This document shows positions 1 to 6,134 of a stretch of DNA of 7,563 bases, in pieces. The position numbers and the translations under genes were made by a program. The stretch spans positions 1-7,563 of the forward strand of contig JAUWVD010000050.1 of assembly GCA_030617585.1 (NCBI GenBank), in the 5' to 3' direction. The stretch's first letter is position 1. The number at the start of each line of letters is the position of its first letter. This DNA is from Candidatus Methanophagales archaeon. Its GTDB lineage: Archaea > Halobacteriota > Syntropharchaeia > Alkanophagales > Methanospirareceae. The notes under the pieces are model-generated. The model worked only from the letters and a program-made list of their open reading frames with translations. It was not told where the DNA came from and searched no databases.

Positions 1-30
1 AAATCGGGGATGCCTCTAAAAGCATGAATA

Positions 31-216
31 TTAATCGTTTTGATTTTTACTGTCATTTTCACTCCCGGTTTCTACCATTTCAAGGATTTTCTCTTGTGAT
101 GCAATTTCGCCATTTTCCAGGAGTCTTTTGAGTTCTTCCACTATTGAGTCTGGGAAATCTTCGTCATCTTCCAACTTTTTGAAGAATCTTTCAAAAATAT
201 CCTCTTGGATTCCCAT
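31..216 (-). CDS. Small acidic hypothetical protein (61 aa)
   Basis: I do not recognise a named family. The 61-residue product is strongly acidic: 19 Asp/Glu against 7 Lys/Arg, about -12 net. It has a helix-like amphipathic pattern over residues 5-50 (IFERFFKKLEDDEDF, then IVEELKRLLENGEI and EKILEMVE) and a polar, probably disordered tail. There is no signal peptide, membrane segment or metal-binding cysteine. I call it real because the ATG at 214-216 is preceded by a strong Shine-Dalgarno (AAGGAGTGA on the minus strand, 224-232) with a 7-base spacer, and a TATA-like box lies at the right distance upstream. It is on the same strand as hisH but about 225 bases downstream of it, so it is probably transcribed on its own. 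The shape resembles short helical archaeal hypothetical proteins, but that is an impression and not a family assignment. Function unknown. Confidence 0.72.
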   Translation of the reverse strand: MGIQEDIFERFFKKLEDDEDFPDSIVEELKRLLENGEIASQEKILEMVETGSENDSKNQND

Positions 217-223
217 TCAATCA

Positions 224-232
224 TCACTCCTT
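224..232 (-). promoter_or_regulatory. Shine-Dalgarno of the small acidic ORF
   Basis: The minus strand reads AAGGAGTGA, 7 bases before the ATG at 214-216. It is one of the best ribosome binding sites in the window. It is the main reason for preferring this frame over the overlapping minus-strand frame that covers 141-326. Confidence 0.7.
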
Positions 233-260
233 TCTGTTTATTCCTATAAAAGACCTTTCC

Positions 261-270
261 AATATAATCT
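261..270 (-). promoter_or_regulatory. TATA-like box for the small acidic ORF
   Basis: The minus strand reads AGATTATATT. With archaeal TATA-to-start spacing of about 26 bases, transcription would begin near 238. That would give a leader of about 20 bases containing the Shine-Dalgarno. The call is by spacing and composition only. Confidence 0.4.
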
Positions 271-420
271 TTTCCTCCAGAATTTTGGACAACGGCGAAT
301 AACCGACTTCTACTTCGTTTATCCACGACTCATGACGAACTATCCCGCTTATCATTTTCACCTCATTTTACAGTGGACCTTTTATCTTATCTATATGCTT
401 ATTGTTCACTTAAGTTTCGG

Positions 421-429
421 AATATAAAA
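421..429 (-). promoter_or_regulatory. Second TATA-like box just downstream of hisH
   Basis: The minus strand reads TTTTATATT, close to the archaeal TTTATATA consensus, just past the hisH stop. It would start a minus-strand transcript near 395-400, giving a leader of about 180 bases before the small acidic gene or a short non-coding RNA. The same bases read AATATAAAA on the plus strand, so they could instead drive a transcript antisense to hisH. In an AT-rich gap a chance match is quite possible. I see no other gene in 217-441. Confidence 0.3.
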
Positions 430-441
430 GCATTTCGAATA

Positions 442-1047
442 TCAACATTTACACACCCCCACGAAATCACTCAAAACCCGCAACCCTTTCTTTGACGACT
501 TCTCCGGATGAAACTGAACGCCATACACGTTCTCCTTATTCACAACCGCGGCTAATTGCACGCCGTATTCTACCGTTGCTACCGTAGCGTCATCATCTCT
601 CGGCACGCAATAATAAGAATGTACAAAATAGAAATAATCATCATCCGTAATCCCATCCAGCAGCTCTGAATCCCTTTGCATATGCAGATTGTTCCAGCCC
701 ATATGTGGTACGCGCACATTCGCGGATAATCGAAGCACTTCACCGGGTATCAACCCCCACCCTTTTTCATTGCCCTCTTCGCTCGCGTCAAATAGAATCT
801 GCATCCCAATGCAGATTCCAAGTACAGGTACGCCCGATTCTACAACTTCGATTAACGCTTCAGAAAACGGTTCTAGGTTCCGTATGCAGTCATCAAAGGC
901 ACCCACGCCGGGCACAATAACGCCTTCCGCCGCTCTCATATCCGTAATATTATCGGCACCAATCACCATCGGGCGATCATACACTCTTTTCAACCCGTTA
1001 TATATGCTGAACAGATTTCCCATTCCATAGTCTATTATTGCGATCAT
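442..1047 (-). CDS. hisH: Imidazole glycerol phosphate synthase, glutamine amidotransferase subunit HisH
   Basis: HisH hydrolyses glutamine and passes ammonia to HisF, which converts PRFAR to imidazole glycerol phosphate and AICAR in cytosolic histidine synthesis. Counting from the ATG at 1045-1047 the protein has 201 residues, the usual HisH length. It begins MIAIIDYGMGN, the family's N-terminus. Visible landmarks are PGVGAF (46-51), the nucleophile elbow GICIGMQ with Cys79, HMGWN (115-119), FVHSYY (141-146) and QFHPEKS with His180 and Glu182, so the Cys-His-Glu triad is intact. An upstream ATG at 1122 would add 25 lysine- and phenylalanine-rich residues with no family counterpart, so I reject that start. 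The chosen start has only a weak AAAGG close upstream, overlapping a 19-base palindrome. hisF is not in the window. The neighbours are HicBA, divergent, and the small acidic gene downstream. Confidence 0.95.
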   Translation of the reverse strand: MIAIIDYGMGNLFSIYNGLKRVYDRPMVIGADNITDMRAAEGVIVPGVGAFDDCIRNLEPFSEALIEVVESGVPVLGICIGMQILFDASEEGNEKGWGLIPGEVLRLSANVRVPHMGWNNLHMQRDSELLDGITDDDYFYFVHSYYCVPRDDDATVATVEYGVQLAAVVNKENVYGVQFHPEKSSKKGLRVLSDFVGVCKC

Positions 1048-1051
1048 AAAC

Positions 1052-1070
1052 CTTTCTTTTAAAAAGAAAG
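1052..1070. repeat. Perfect 19-base palindrome at the hisH translation start
   Basis: CTTTCTTTT, a central A, then AAAAGAAAG on the plus strand. The two arms are 9-base perfect inverted copies. The element ends four bases before the hisH ATG and overlaps its weak ribosome binding site. It could be a repressor operator, since a TATA-like AAAAATATTT on the minus strand (about 1081-1090) would put the start site inside it, or a weak RNA hairpin masking the start. It is low-complexity A/T sequence, so chance is not excluded. Confidence 0.5.
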
Positions 1071-1142
1071 CTTTACCAAAGAAATATTTTTTTTGGTCTT
1101 GATATCGTTTTGGAATTTTCACTCATTATTGAAAAAGAAAGC
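1061..1142. repeat. Pair of 11-base direct repeats in the hisH-hicB intergenic region
   Basis: AAAAAGAAAGC occurs at 1061-1071 and again at 1132-1142, exactly 71 bases apart. At the same 71-base offset, AAAGAAATAT (1078-1087) is matched by its reverse complement ATATTTCTTT (1149-1158). The second unit can also pair AAAGAAA (1134-1140) with TTTCTTT (1152-1158). Function unknown. Possible readings are operator sites for the divergent promoters or a duplication scar. Confidence 0.5.
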
Positions 1143-1175
1143 GCAAGTATATTTCTTTGAAAAAGATACCCCCCT

Positions 1176-1185
1176 GATATTTTTA
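1176..1185 (+). promoter_or_regulatory. TATA-like box for hicBA
   Basis: The plus strand reads GATATTTTTA. It would place transcription start near 1207, giving a leader of about 25 bases that contains the hicB Shine-Dalgarno. A second candidate, GTATATTT at about 1147-1154, lies inside the repeat cluster. Assigned by spacing only. Confidence 0.35.
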
Positions 1186-1220
1186 TTCAAGCGGTCACAT
1201 TAACTATTATTGTATGGAAA

Positions 1221-1226
1221 AGGTGA
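1221..1226 (+). promoter_or_regulatory. Shine-Dalgarno of hicB
   Basis: AGGTGA lies 6 bases before the ATG at 1233. It matches the archaeal 16S anti-Shine-Dalgarno and fixes the hicB start. Confidence 0.7.
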
Positions 1227-1232
1227 GGTAAA

Positions 1233-1487
1233 ATGAGGACTTATATCTTTAAGGTGGCGGTTGAACAGGATGATGATAAATGGGTCGCTTACTCTCCAGA
1301 ACTCAAAGATAGGGGGGGTGCAACCTGGGGTGAGACCAAAGAAGAAGCACTGAAGAATTTACAAGAGGTAATTCGCTTGGTTCTCGAAGATATGGTGGAA
1401 TGCAGGGAGCTACCCTCTTTTGAGATGGAAATGAAGAAAAAAGGGATAATCATATCAGATGCGCCTTTAATTACGGTGACTGTTTAG
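1233..1487 (+). CDS. hicB: HicB-family antitoxin (UPF0150-like)
   Basis: This is the antitoxin of a type II toxin-antitoxin pair. HicB proteins bind HicA and block its RNA cleavage. The 84-residue product has the HicB partial RNase H-like pattern: an N-terminal strand (TYIFKVAVEQDDDKWVAY), the SPELK turn, then GGATWGETKEEALKNLQE (residues 28-45) leading into the long helix ending near LEDMVE. No C-terminal helix-turn-helix or ribbon-helix-helix domain is present, so this form may not bind its own promoter directly. The stop codon (1485-1487) touches the hicA ATG with no gap, which indicates translational coupling. The order is antitoxin first. The coding sequence contains a run of seven G (1312-1318), a possible slippage site. 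Orientation is opposite to all other genes here, suggesting an accessory insertion. Confidence 0.88.
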   Translation: MRTYIFKVAVEQDDDKWVAYSPELKDRGGATWGETKEEALKNLQEVIRLVLEDMVECRELPSFEMEMKKKGIIISDAPLITVTV

Positions 1488-1742
1488 ATGCTTTCTGTGG
1501 ATTATTCTAAATTGAGAAGTTTGACTGTAAGAAGACTCATAGCGGCTTTAACAAAGGAGGGCTTCTCTCTTGTTCGCCGGTCAGGAAGTCATAGAATCTA
1601 CCGCCATCATGATGGGAGGAGAGTAACTGTTTCTTTTCACAAAGGAAGCCAGACTTTTAGTCCAAAAATCCTCAAAATTATGATTGAAGATCAAGCAAAA
1701 TGGACTGTAAATGATTTAAAGCGTTTAAAAATTCTAAAATAA
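1488..1742 (+). CDS. hicA: HicA-family mRNA interferase toxin
   Basis: HicA is a small dsRBD-like ribonuclease that cleaves mRNA and tmRNA and slows growth unless HicB holds it. The 84 residues show the family core. LTVRRLIAALTKEGF (12-26) is the first helix leading to the conserved GF. VRRSGSHRIYRH (29-40) holds His35 in the GSH motif, the expected catalytic histidine. VTVSFHKG (46-53) corresponds to the usual VPxHxG strand, followed by SPKILKIMIEDQ in the last helix. About ten extra residues precede the usual start. The toxin therefore looks intact and active. Its ATG follows the hicB stop directly, and GGTGA at 1475-1479 inside hicB can serve as its ribosome binding site (8-base spacer). 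The 3' end lies 22 bases from the end of convergent carA, with no clear terminator hairpin between. Confidence 0.9.
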   Translation: MLSVDYSKLRSLTVRRLIAALTKEGFSLVRRSGSHRIYRHHDGRRVTVSFHKGSQTFSPKILKIMIEDQAKWTVNDLKRLKILK

Positions 1743-1764
1743 CAAGACAAGTGGCGTACTCAAA

Positions 1765-2832
1765 TCAACAAAAATCGTCAAAGAAGATCTTTTCCGTATC
1801 CCACGGGCCGGGACTCGCTTCTGGGTGATACTGCACGCATTTGATACCCAGATATGCGTTCTCAAAGCCTTCTACCGTGTGGTCATTCGCATTTAGCTGC
1901 GTTAGTTCCGCTATACCGTCCACCGAATCGTTATCAACAGCAAAACCATGATTCTGCGCTGTTATGTATACACGGCCGCTTTTGAGGTCTTTCACGGGTT
2001 GGTTCGCACCCCGATGCCCGAATTTTAGCTTATACGTGTCGCAACCAAGCGCAAGCGCTATTATCTGTAAGCCGAGGCAAATACCATAAATAGGTATCTT
2101 ACCTGCGGAATTTTTTACCACGTCCATTGCGTTTCTTCCACGTTTCGGGTCGCCGGGCCCGTTAGAAAGCAGCAACGCATCAGGTTCCACATCCAGTATC
2201 TCCGATTCACCGGTGTTTGCCGGGAACACGAAAATGTCCAAATCCCTTTTTGATAAGTTCTTCAGTATGTTCCTCTTCACACCCAGATCAATTACCGCTA
2301 TCCTTTTACCATTCCCTTTTAGCCTGTAAGGCTTCTTGCACGTAACCTGCTCGATCAAATCAAGCTCTGATATATCGGGTTGAGCCATTGCAAGTTCTAA
2401 TGCATTCGCTTTTTCTTCTTCGCTGTAATCTTCTACCACATTCAAACATGCTTTCATCGTGCCGTATTGTCTCGTCTTTATCGTCAGCATCCTCGTATCC
2501 AGTTCGCATATCCCGGGCACTCCTTCTTCTATCAAGAACTGTTCTATGCTCCGAGTACTTTTATAATGTGAAGGGGAATCGCATTTCTCTCTTACCACAA
2601 AGCCTTCTACTTTTATCCCCTCGGATTGGAATTTAGCACCGCTCACGCCATAATTCCCGATGAGTGGATATGTGGGCATTAATATCTGGCCCTTATACGA
2701 AGGGTCGGTCAGAGCTTCTTCGTAACCCGTAAACGGGGTTGCAAATACGAGTTCGCCTAATGCGGTTCCTTCCGCGCCCCAACCTTCTCCTTCTACTACT
2801 GTTCCATCTTCAAGTGCGAGTATTGCTTTCAT
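1765..2832 (-). CDS. carA: Carbamoyl-phosphate synthase small subunit (glutaminase)
   Basis: CarA hydrolyses glutamine and channels ammonia to CarB for carbamoyl phosphate, the precursor of pyrimidines and arginine. At 355 residues it is slightly shorter than the bacterial form (about 380) but complete. The N-terminal CPSase domain covers about 1-130, with FTGYEEALTDPSYKGQI (34-50) and LDTRMLT (111-117). The class I glutaminase domain runs from about 175 to the end. It shows SNGPGDP (223-229), GICLGLQ with nucleophile Cys252, FGHRGANQPV (271-280), TAQNHGFAVD (291-300) and QYHPEASPGP with His336 and Glu338, so the triad is intact. The ATG overlaps the carB stop as ATGA, and no Shine-Dalgarno lies at a useful distance, so translation is probably coupled to carB. 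The order carB then carA is the reverse of the common bacterial carAB. Confidence 0.97.
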   Translation of the reverse strand: MKAILALEDGTVVEGEGWGAEGTALGELVFATPFTGYEEALTDPSYKGQILMPTYPLIGNYGVSGAKFQSEGIKVEGFVVREKCDSPSHYKSTRSIEQFLIEEGVPGICELDTRMLTIKTRQYGTMKACLNVVEDYSEEEKANALELAMAQPDISELDLIEQVTCKKPYRLKGNGKRIAVIDLGVKRNILKNLSKRDLDIFVFPANTGESEILDVEPDALLLSNGPGDPKRGRNAMDVVKNSAGKIPIYGICLGLQIIALALGCDTYKLKFGHRGANQPVKDLKSGRVYITAQNHGFAVDNDSVDGIAELTQLNANDHTVEGFENAYLGIKCVQYHPEASPGPWDTEKIFFDDFC

Positions 2833-5800
2833 TTTGTAAAATACTCATTTATTGATTTCACTTCCATTTCGCTACCTTGCATCCCCAATATAGCAGATGC
2901 CGCCGCCTTCGCCGCCTGCATCGTTGTTATATACGGAACACCGAGCTCAATACAAGCCCTCCGTATCTGGGATCCATCCTTATAGGACTGTTTATCAGTA
3001 GGCGTATTTATCACCAGCTTTATCTCTTGCGAGTGCATCATCTCTATCACATTTGGAGACCCGTCTTGCAACTTCTTTAGTTTCTTTGCGTCAATCCCGC
3101 ACTGCTTTAGATACTCCACAGTGCCTTTTGTGCCGACAATAGAAAGCCCCGCTTTTTTTAAGTTCTGTGCAACATCCTCTATCACCGCTCTGTCCTCTTT
3201 ACATACCGAAATGAAGACCGTGCTGCCCGTATCCAGCGGCAACGGATTATAAGCCGCGAGTTCCGACTTGAAAAACGCTTTATCGAACTCGTCATCTATC
3301 CCCATCACCTCGCCCGTGCTCTTCATCTCAGGTCCTAAAATAGTGTCCACACCCGTAAACTTCAAAAACGGCAATACTACCTCCTTCACTGCTACATGCC
3401 CTAGTTCTACTTCATTAACCTCCAGATCCTTTAGTTTATGCCCCAACATCACCTTAGCCGCGAACTTTGCAAGTGGTACTCCGGTTGCCTTCGCAACGAA
3501 CGGGATTGTCCTACTTGACCTCGGATTCACTTCCAGCACGTAAACCACATCATCTTTAACCGCCATCTGAAGGTTAAGCAGCCCGTGTATCTGCAATCCG
3601 AGCGCTATCCGCCGCGTGTAGTCCCTTACCGTTTCTATAACCCCCATAGACAATGATTGCGGTGGAATAACACATGCGGAATCGCCGGAATGAACGCCCG
3701 CTTCCTCTATGTGCTCCATTATCGCACCAATCAGAACCTCTTCGCCATCACACACTGCATCTACGTCTACCTCAGTAGCTTTTTCCAGGAATTTATCTAT
3801 TAGTACTGGCTTCTCCTTTGATACTCGCACCGCCTCACGCATGTATCTAATCAGCTCGTCTTCGTCATACACTATCTCCATTGCTCGTCCGCCCAACACG
3901 TAGGATGGGCGAACAAGCACCGGAAATCCTATCCTCGATACTACTTCCTTCGCACCTTCCAGTGAGGTCGCATATCCGCTATCCGCCTGTGGTATTTGCA
4001 GCCGTAGCAGGAACTTGCTGAATCGCTCCCTATCTTCTGCAATATCCATGTTCTCTGGGTCTGTACCCATGATTATCGTCTTTGCCCCCAACCGTTCCAG
4101 TTCTTTCTTCAGTGGAACCGCTAAGTTGACCGAAGTCTGACCGCCAAACTGAACCATCACTCCCGCGTAGTTCTCCTTCTCTATCACGTTCATCACGTCT
4201 TCAAACGTCAAAGGCTCGAAGAAGAGTTTGTCTGATATATCGTAGTCCGTGGATACTGTCTCAGGGTTGTTATTTATTATATGCGCTTCTATTCCTTCTT
4301 CCTTCAGCGCTTTGACCGCATGCACAGTGCAATAATCGAACTCGATTCCCTGCCCTATTCTGATAGGACCGGCACCAATAATCAACACCTTCTTCCGTCT
4401 CGAAGGCTTTAATTCACATTCTTGCTCATAAGAGGAATAGAAATAAGGTGTTTTCGCCTCGAATTCGGCTGCGCATGTGTCCACCATTTTATAGGTAGGC
4501 AAAAGACCTTCTTCTCTTCTGAGGTCGCTTATCTCTTCATTGCTTCGCCCGGTTAGCGATGCAATCCGCTCATCGGTGAACCCCATTCGCTTCGCTTTTC
4601 TCATATTCTCGCGTAGGTTCGCCTTCAATTTCGTCTCCATCTGCACTATCTTCGCTATCTTATTTATGAAGAACGGGTCTATGCAGCTCAGTCTAGCTAT
4701 CGCTTTTATGCTATTAATACCTCGTTTCAAAGCCTCGTAAATCGCGAAAATACGATCGTCCGTTGGTATTTCTAAAAGCCGTTTCAGCTCCGTTTCTGAC
4801 CAGAGCTCATAGCCAGCGCCAAAGTCCTTGTCTATGTCTAAGGACCGAAGCGCTTTTTGTAACGCCTCTTCAAAAGTCCGCCCTATCGCCATTACCTCTC
4901 CTGTGCTCTTCATTGAGGTCGTTAACGTTCTATCAGCACTCGAGAACTTATCAAAAGGCCATCGCGGTATCTTTACCACTACGTAATCTATTGCGGGCTC
5001 AAAGGAAGCAGGTGTCTCTTCCGTCACGTCATTCCTTATCTCGTCCAGATGGAGCCCAATCGCGATCTTCGCCGCTACCCGTGCAATTGGATACCCTGTA
5101 GCCTTTGATGCGAGCGCAGACGACCTGGACACGCGAGGATTTACTTCTATTACCCTGTAAGAACCGTCTTTTAATGCTAACTGGACATTGCAGCCGCCTT
5201 CTACACGTAACGCACGTATTATTCTTAGCGATGCTGACCTCAACATCTGATGCTCATCATCTGTTAATGTCTGTGTAGGCGTGACCACAATTGATTCGCC
5301 TGTATGAACGCCCATTGCATCGAGGTTCTCCATGTTGCAGATCGTAATGCACGTGTCTTTTGCATCACGCATCACCTCATACTCTATCTCCTTCCAGCCA
5401 AGTACGCTCTCTTCTACTAAAACCTGATGAATACGCGAAATTTGTAGCCCATAAGATACTATCCCTCTAAGTTCATCCAGCGTCCTCGCTATTCCTCCTC
5501 CGGTGCCGCCCAGAGTGTAAGAAGGTCTGATTATAACCGGTAGACCAAGTTCAGTTGCAACTTCTTCGGCTTCTGCCACGGAAGTAACCGTAAAGCCTCG
5601 CGGTATCGGCTCATTTATACGTTCCATCGTTTGTTTGAACCGTTCTCGATCTTCAGCGTCATAGATGGCTTCTAAAGGCGTACCGAGAACTTTTACGCCG
5701 TATTTAGATAATACACCGAGTTCTGCTAATTCGGCCGTCAGGTTCAATGCAGTTTGGCCACCCAAACCCGCTAAAATGCCATCCGGCCGCTCCTTCTCTA

Positions 5801-6032
5801 CTACCTTCGCTACCACATCCGCCAGCAGCGGCTCTATGTATATGACATCGGCCATCTCAAAATCGGTCATTATCGTTGCGGGATTGGAATTTACAAGCAC
5901 TACTTCCACGCCTTCTTCTCTTAACGCCCGGCAAGCTTGCGAACCCGAGAAATCGAACTCGGCTGCTTGCCCTATCTGTATCGGACCCGAACCTATTACC
6001 AGTACTTTTTTGACGTCTTCTGCTTTTGGCAC
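2829..6032 (-). CDS. carB: Carbamoyl-phosphate synthase large subunit
   Basis: CarB makes carbamoyl phosphate from bicarbonate, two ATP and ammonia supplied by CarA. The 1067-residue protein is full length and not split into two genes as in some archaea. The first half has the pre-ATP-grasp fold with VIGSGPIQIGQAAEFDFSG (12-30) and GLGGQTALN (89-97), and an ATP-grasp with RPSYTLGGTGGG (169-180) and EVNPRVSRSSALASKATG (296-313). An oligomerisation region covers about 402-545. The second half repeats the plan: IIGAGPIRIGQGIEFDY (551-567), QFGGQTSVN (628-636), RPSYVLGG (708-715) and EVNPRSSRTIPFVAKATG (834-851). The MGS-like allosteric domain (about 938-1067) keeps GTKGT, LKKLQDG and INTP, which align with UMP-contacting positions of the E. 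coli enzyme. The start is GTG at 6030-6032. It is the only possible start after an in-frame TAG at 6039-6041, with no Shine-Dalgarno before it. Confidence 0.98.
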   Translation of the reverse strand: MPKAEDVKKVLVIGSGPIQIGQAAEFDFSGSQACRALREEGVEVVLVNSNPATIMTDFEMADVIYIEPLLADVVAKVVEKERPDGILAGLGGQTALNLTAELAELGVLSKYGVKVLGTPLEAIYDAEDRERFKQTMERINEPIPRGFTVTSVAEAEEVATELGLPVIIRPSYTLGGTGGGIARTLDELRGIVSYGLQISRIHQVLVEESVLGWKEIEYEVMRDAKDTCITICNMENLDAMGVHTGESIVVTPTQTLTDDEHQMLRSASLRIIRALRVEGGCNVQLALKDGSYRVIEVNPRVSRSSALASKATGYPIARVAAKIAIGLHLDEIRNDVTEETPASFEPAIDYVVVKIPRWPFDKFSSADRTLTTSMKSTGEVMAIGRTFEEALQKALRSLDIDKDFGAGYELWSETELKRLLEIPTDDRIFAIYEALKRGINSIKAIARLSCIDPFFINKIAKIVQMETKLKANLRENMRKAKRMGFTDERIASLTGRSNEEISDLRREEGLLPTYKMVDTCAAEFEAKTPYFYSSYEQECELKPSRRKKVLIIGAGPIRIGQGIEFDYCTVHAVKALKEEGIEAHIINNNPETVSTDYDISDKLFFEPLTFEDVMNVIEKENYAGVMVQFGGQTSVNLAVPLKKELERLGAKTIIMGTDPENMDIAEDRERFSKFLLRLQIPQADSGYATSLEGAKEVVSRIGFPVLVRPSYVLGGRAMEIVYDEDELIRYMREAVRVSKEKPVLIDKFLEKATEVDVDAVCDGEEVLIGAIMEHIEEAGVHSGDSACVIPPQSLSMGVIETVRDYTRRIALGLQIHGLLNLQMAVKDDVVYVLEVNPRSSRTIPFVAKATGVPLAKFAAKVMLGHKLKDLEVNEVELGHVAVKEVVLPFLKFTGVDTILGPEMKSTGEVMGIDDEFDKAFFKSELAAYNPLPLDTGSTVFISVCKEDRAVIEDVAQNLKKAGLSIVGTKGTVEYLKQCGIDAKKLKKLQDGSPNVIEMMHSQEIKLVINTPTDKQSYKDGSQIRRACIELGVPYITTMQAAKAAASAILGMQGSEMEVKSINEYFTK

Positions 6033-6061
6033 TTTCTTCTATTTAATAATCTTGCAACATC

Positions 6062-6069
6062 ATAAAAAC
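6062..6069 (-). promoter_or_regulatory. Possible TATA-like box for carB
   Basis: The minus strand reads TTTTTATG. Archaeal spacing would put transcription start near 6039, only a few bases before the carB GTG. This fits a nearly leaderless mRNA and the missing Shine-Dalgarno. The 102-base gap also holds several short CATCA-type repeats (6057-6080) and the palindrome AGATATCT (6113-6120). Cotranscription from the upstream GXGXG gene remains possible. Confidence 0.3.
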
Positions 6070-6134
6070 ATCACATCATCAGAAAATGGGATTGCTTGTT
6101 ATTTCCGCTTTTAGATATCTGTGGTTCAAGAATT

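Noticed and set aside
141..326. 61-codon minus-strand frame overlapping the small acidic gene
   Set aside because: It overlaps the better-supported frame by 76 bases and has no comparable Shine-Dalgarno. Its sequence has no recognisable pattern and it runs through the proposed promoter.
128..427. 99-codon plus-strand frame
   Set aside because: Serine-rich at the start and aromatic-rich after. It is antisense to the acidic gene in its first part and then follows AT-rich non-coding sequence. It has no ribosome binding site and looks like a shadow.
1048..1122. 25-residue N-terminal extension of HisH
   Set aside because: HisH proteins begin at MIAIIDYGMGN. The extra residues translate low-complexity A/T repeat sequence.
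4763..5101. 112-codon plus-strand frame opposite carB, and similar frames at 2388, 3268, 3709, 4540, 6732 and 6935
   Set aside because: All lie wholly opposite conserved coding sequence, lack start signals, and have antisense-type composition.
5665..6114. 149-codon plus-strand frame opposite carB
   Set aside because: It is a mirror of the strongly conserved CarB N-terminal coding sequence. Its serine/threonine/proline-rich composition is typical of antisense frames.
6113..6120. AGATATCT palindrome between the GXGXG gene and carB as a terminator or operator
   Set aside because: Eight bases with no spacer cannot form a useful hairpin, and such palindromes are common in AT-rich DNA.
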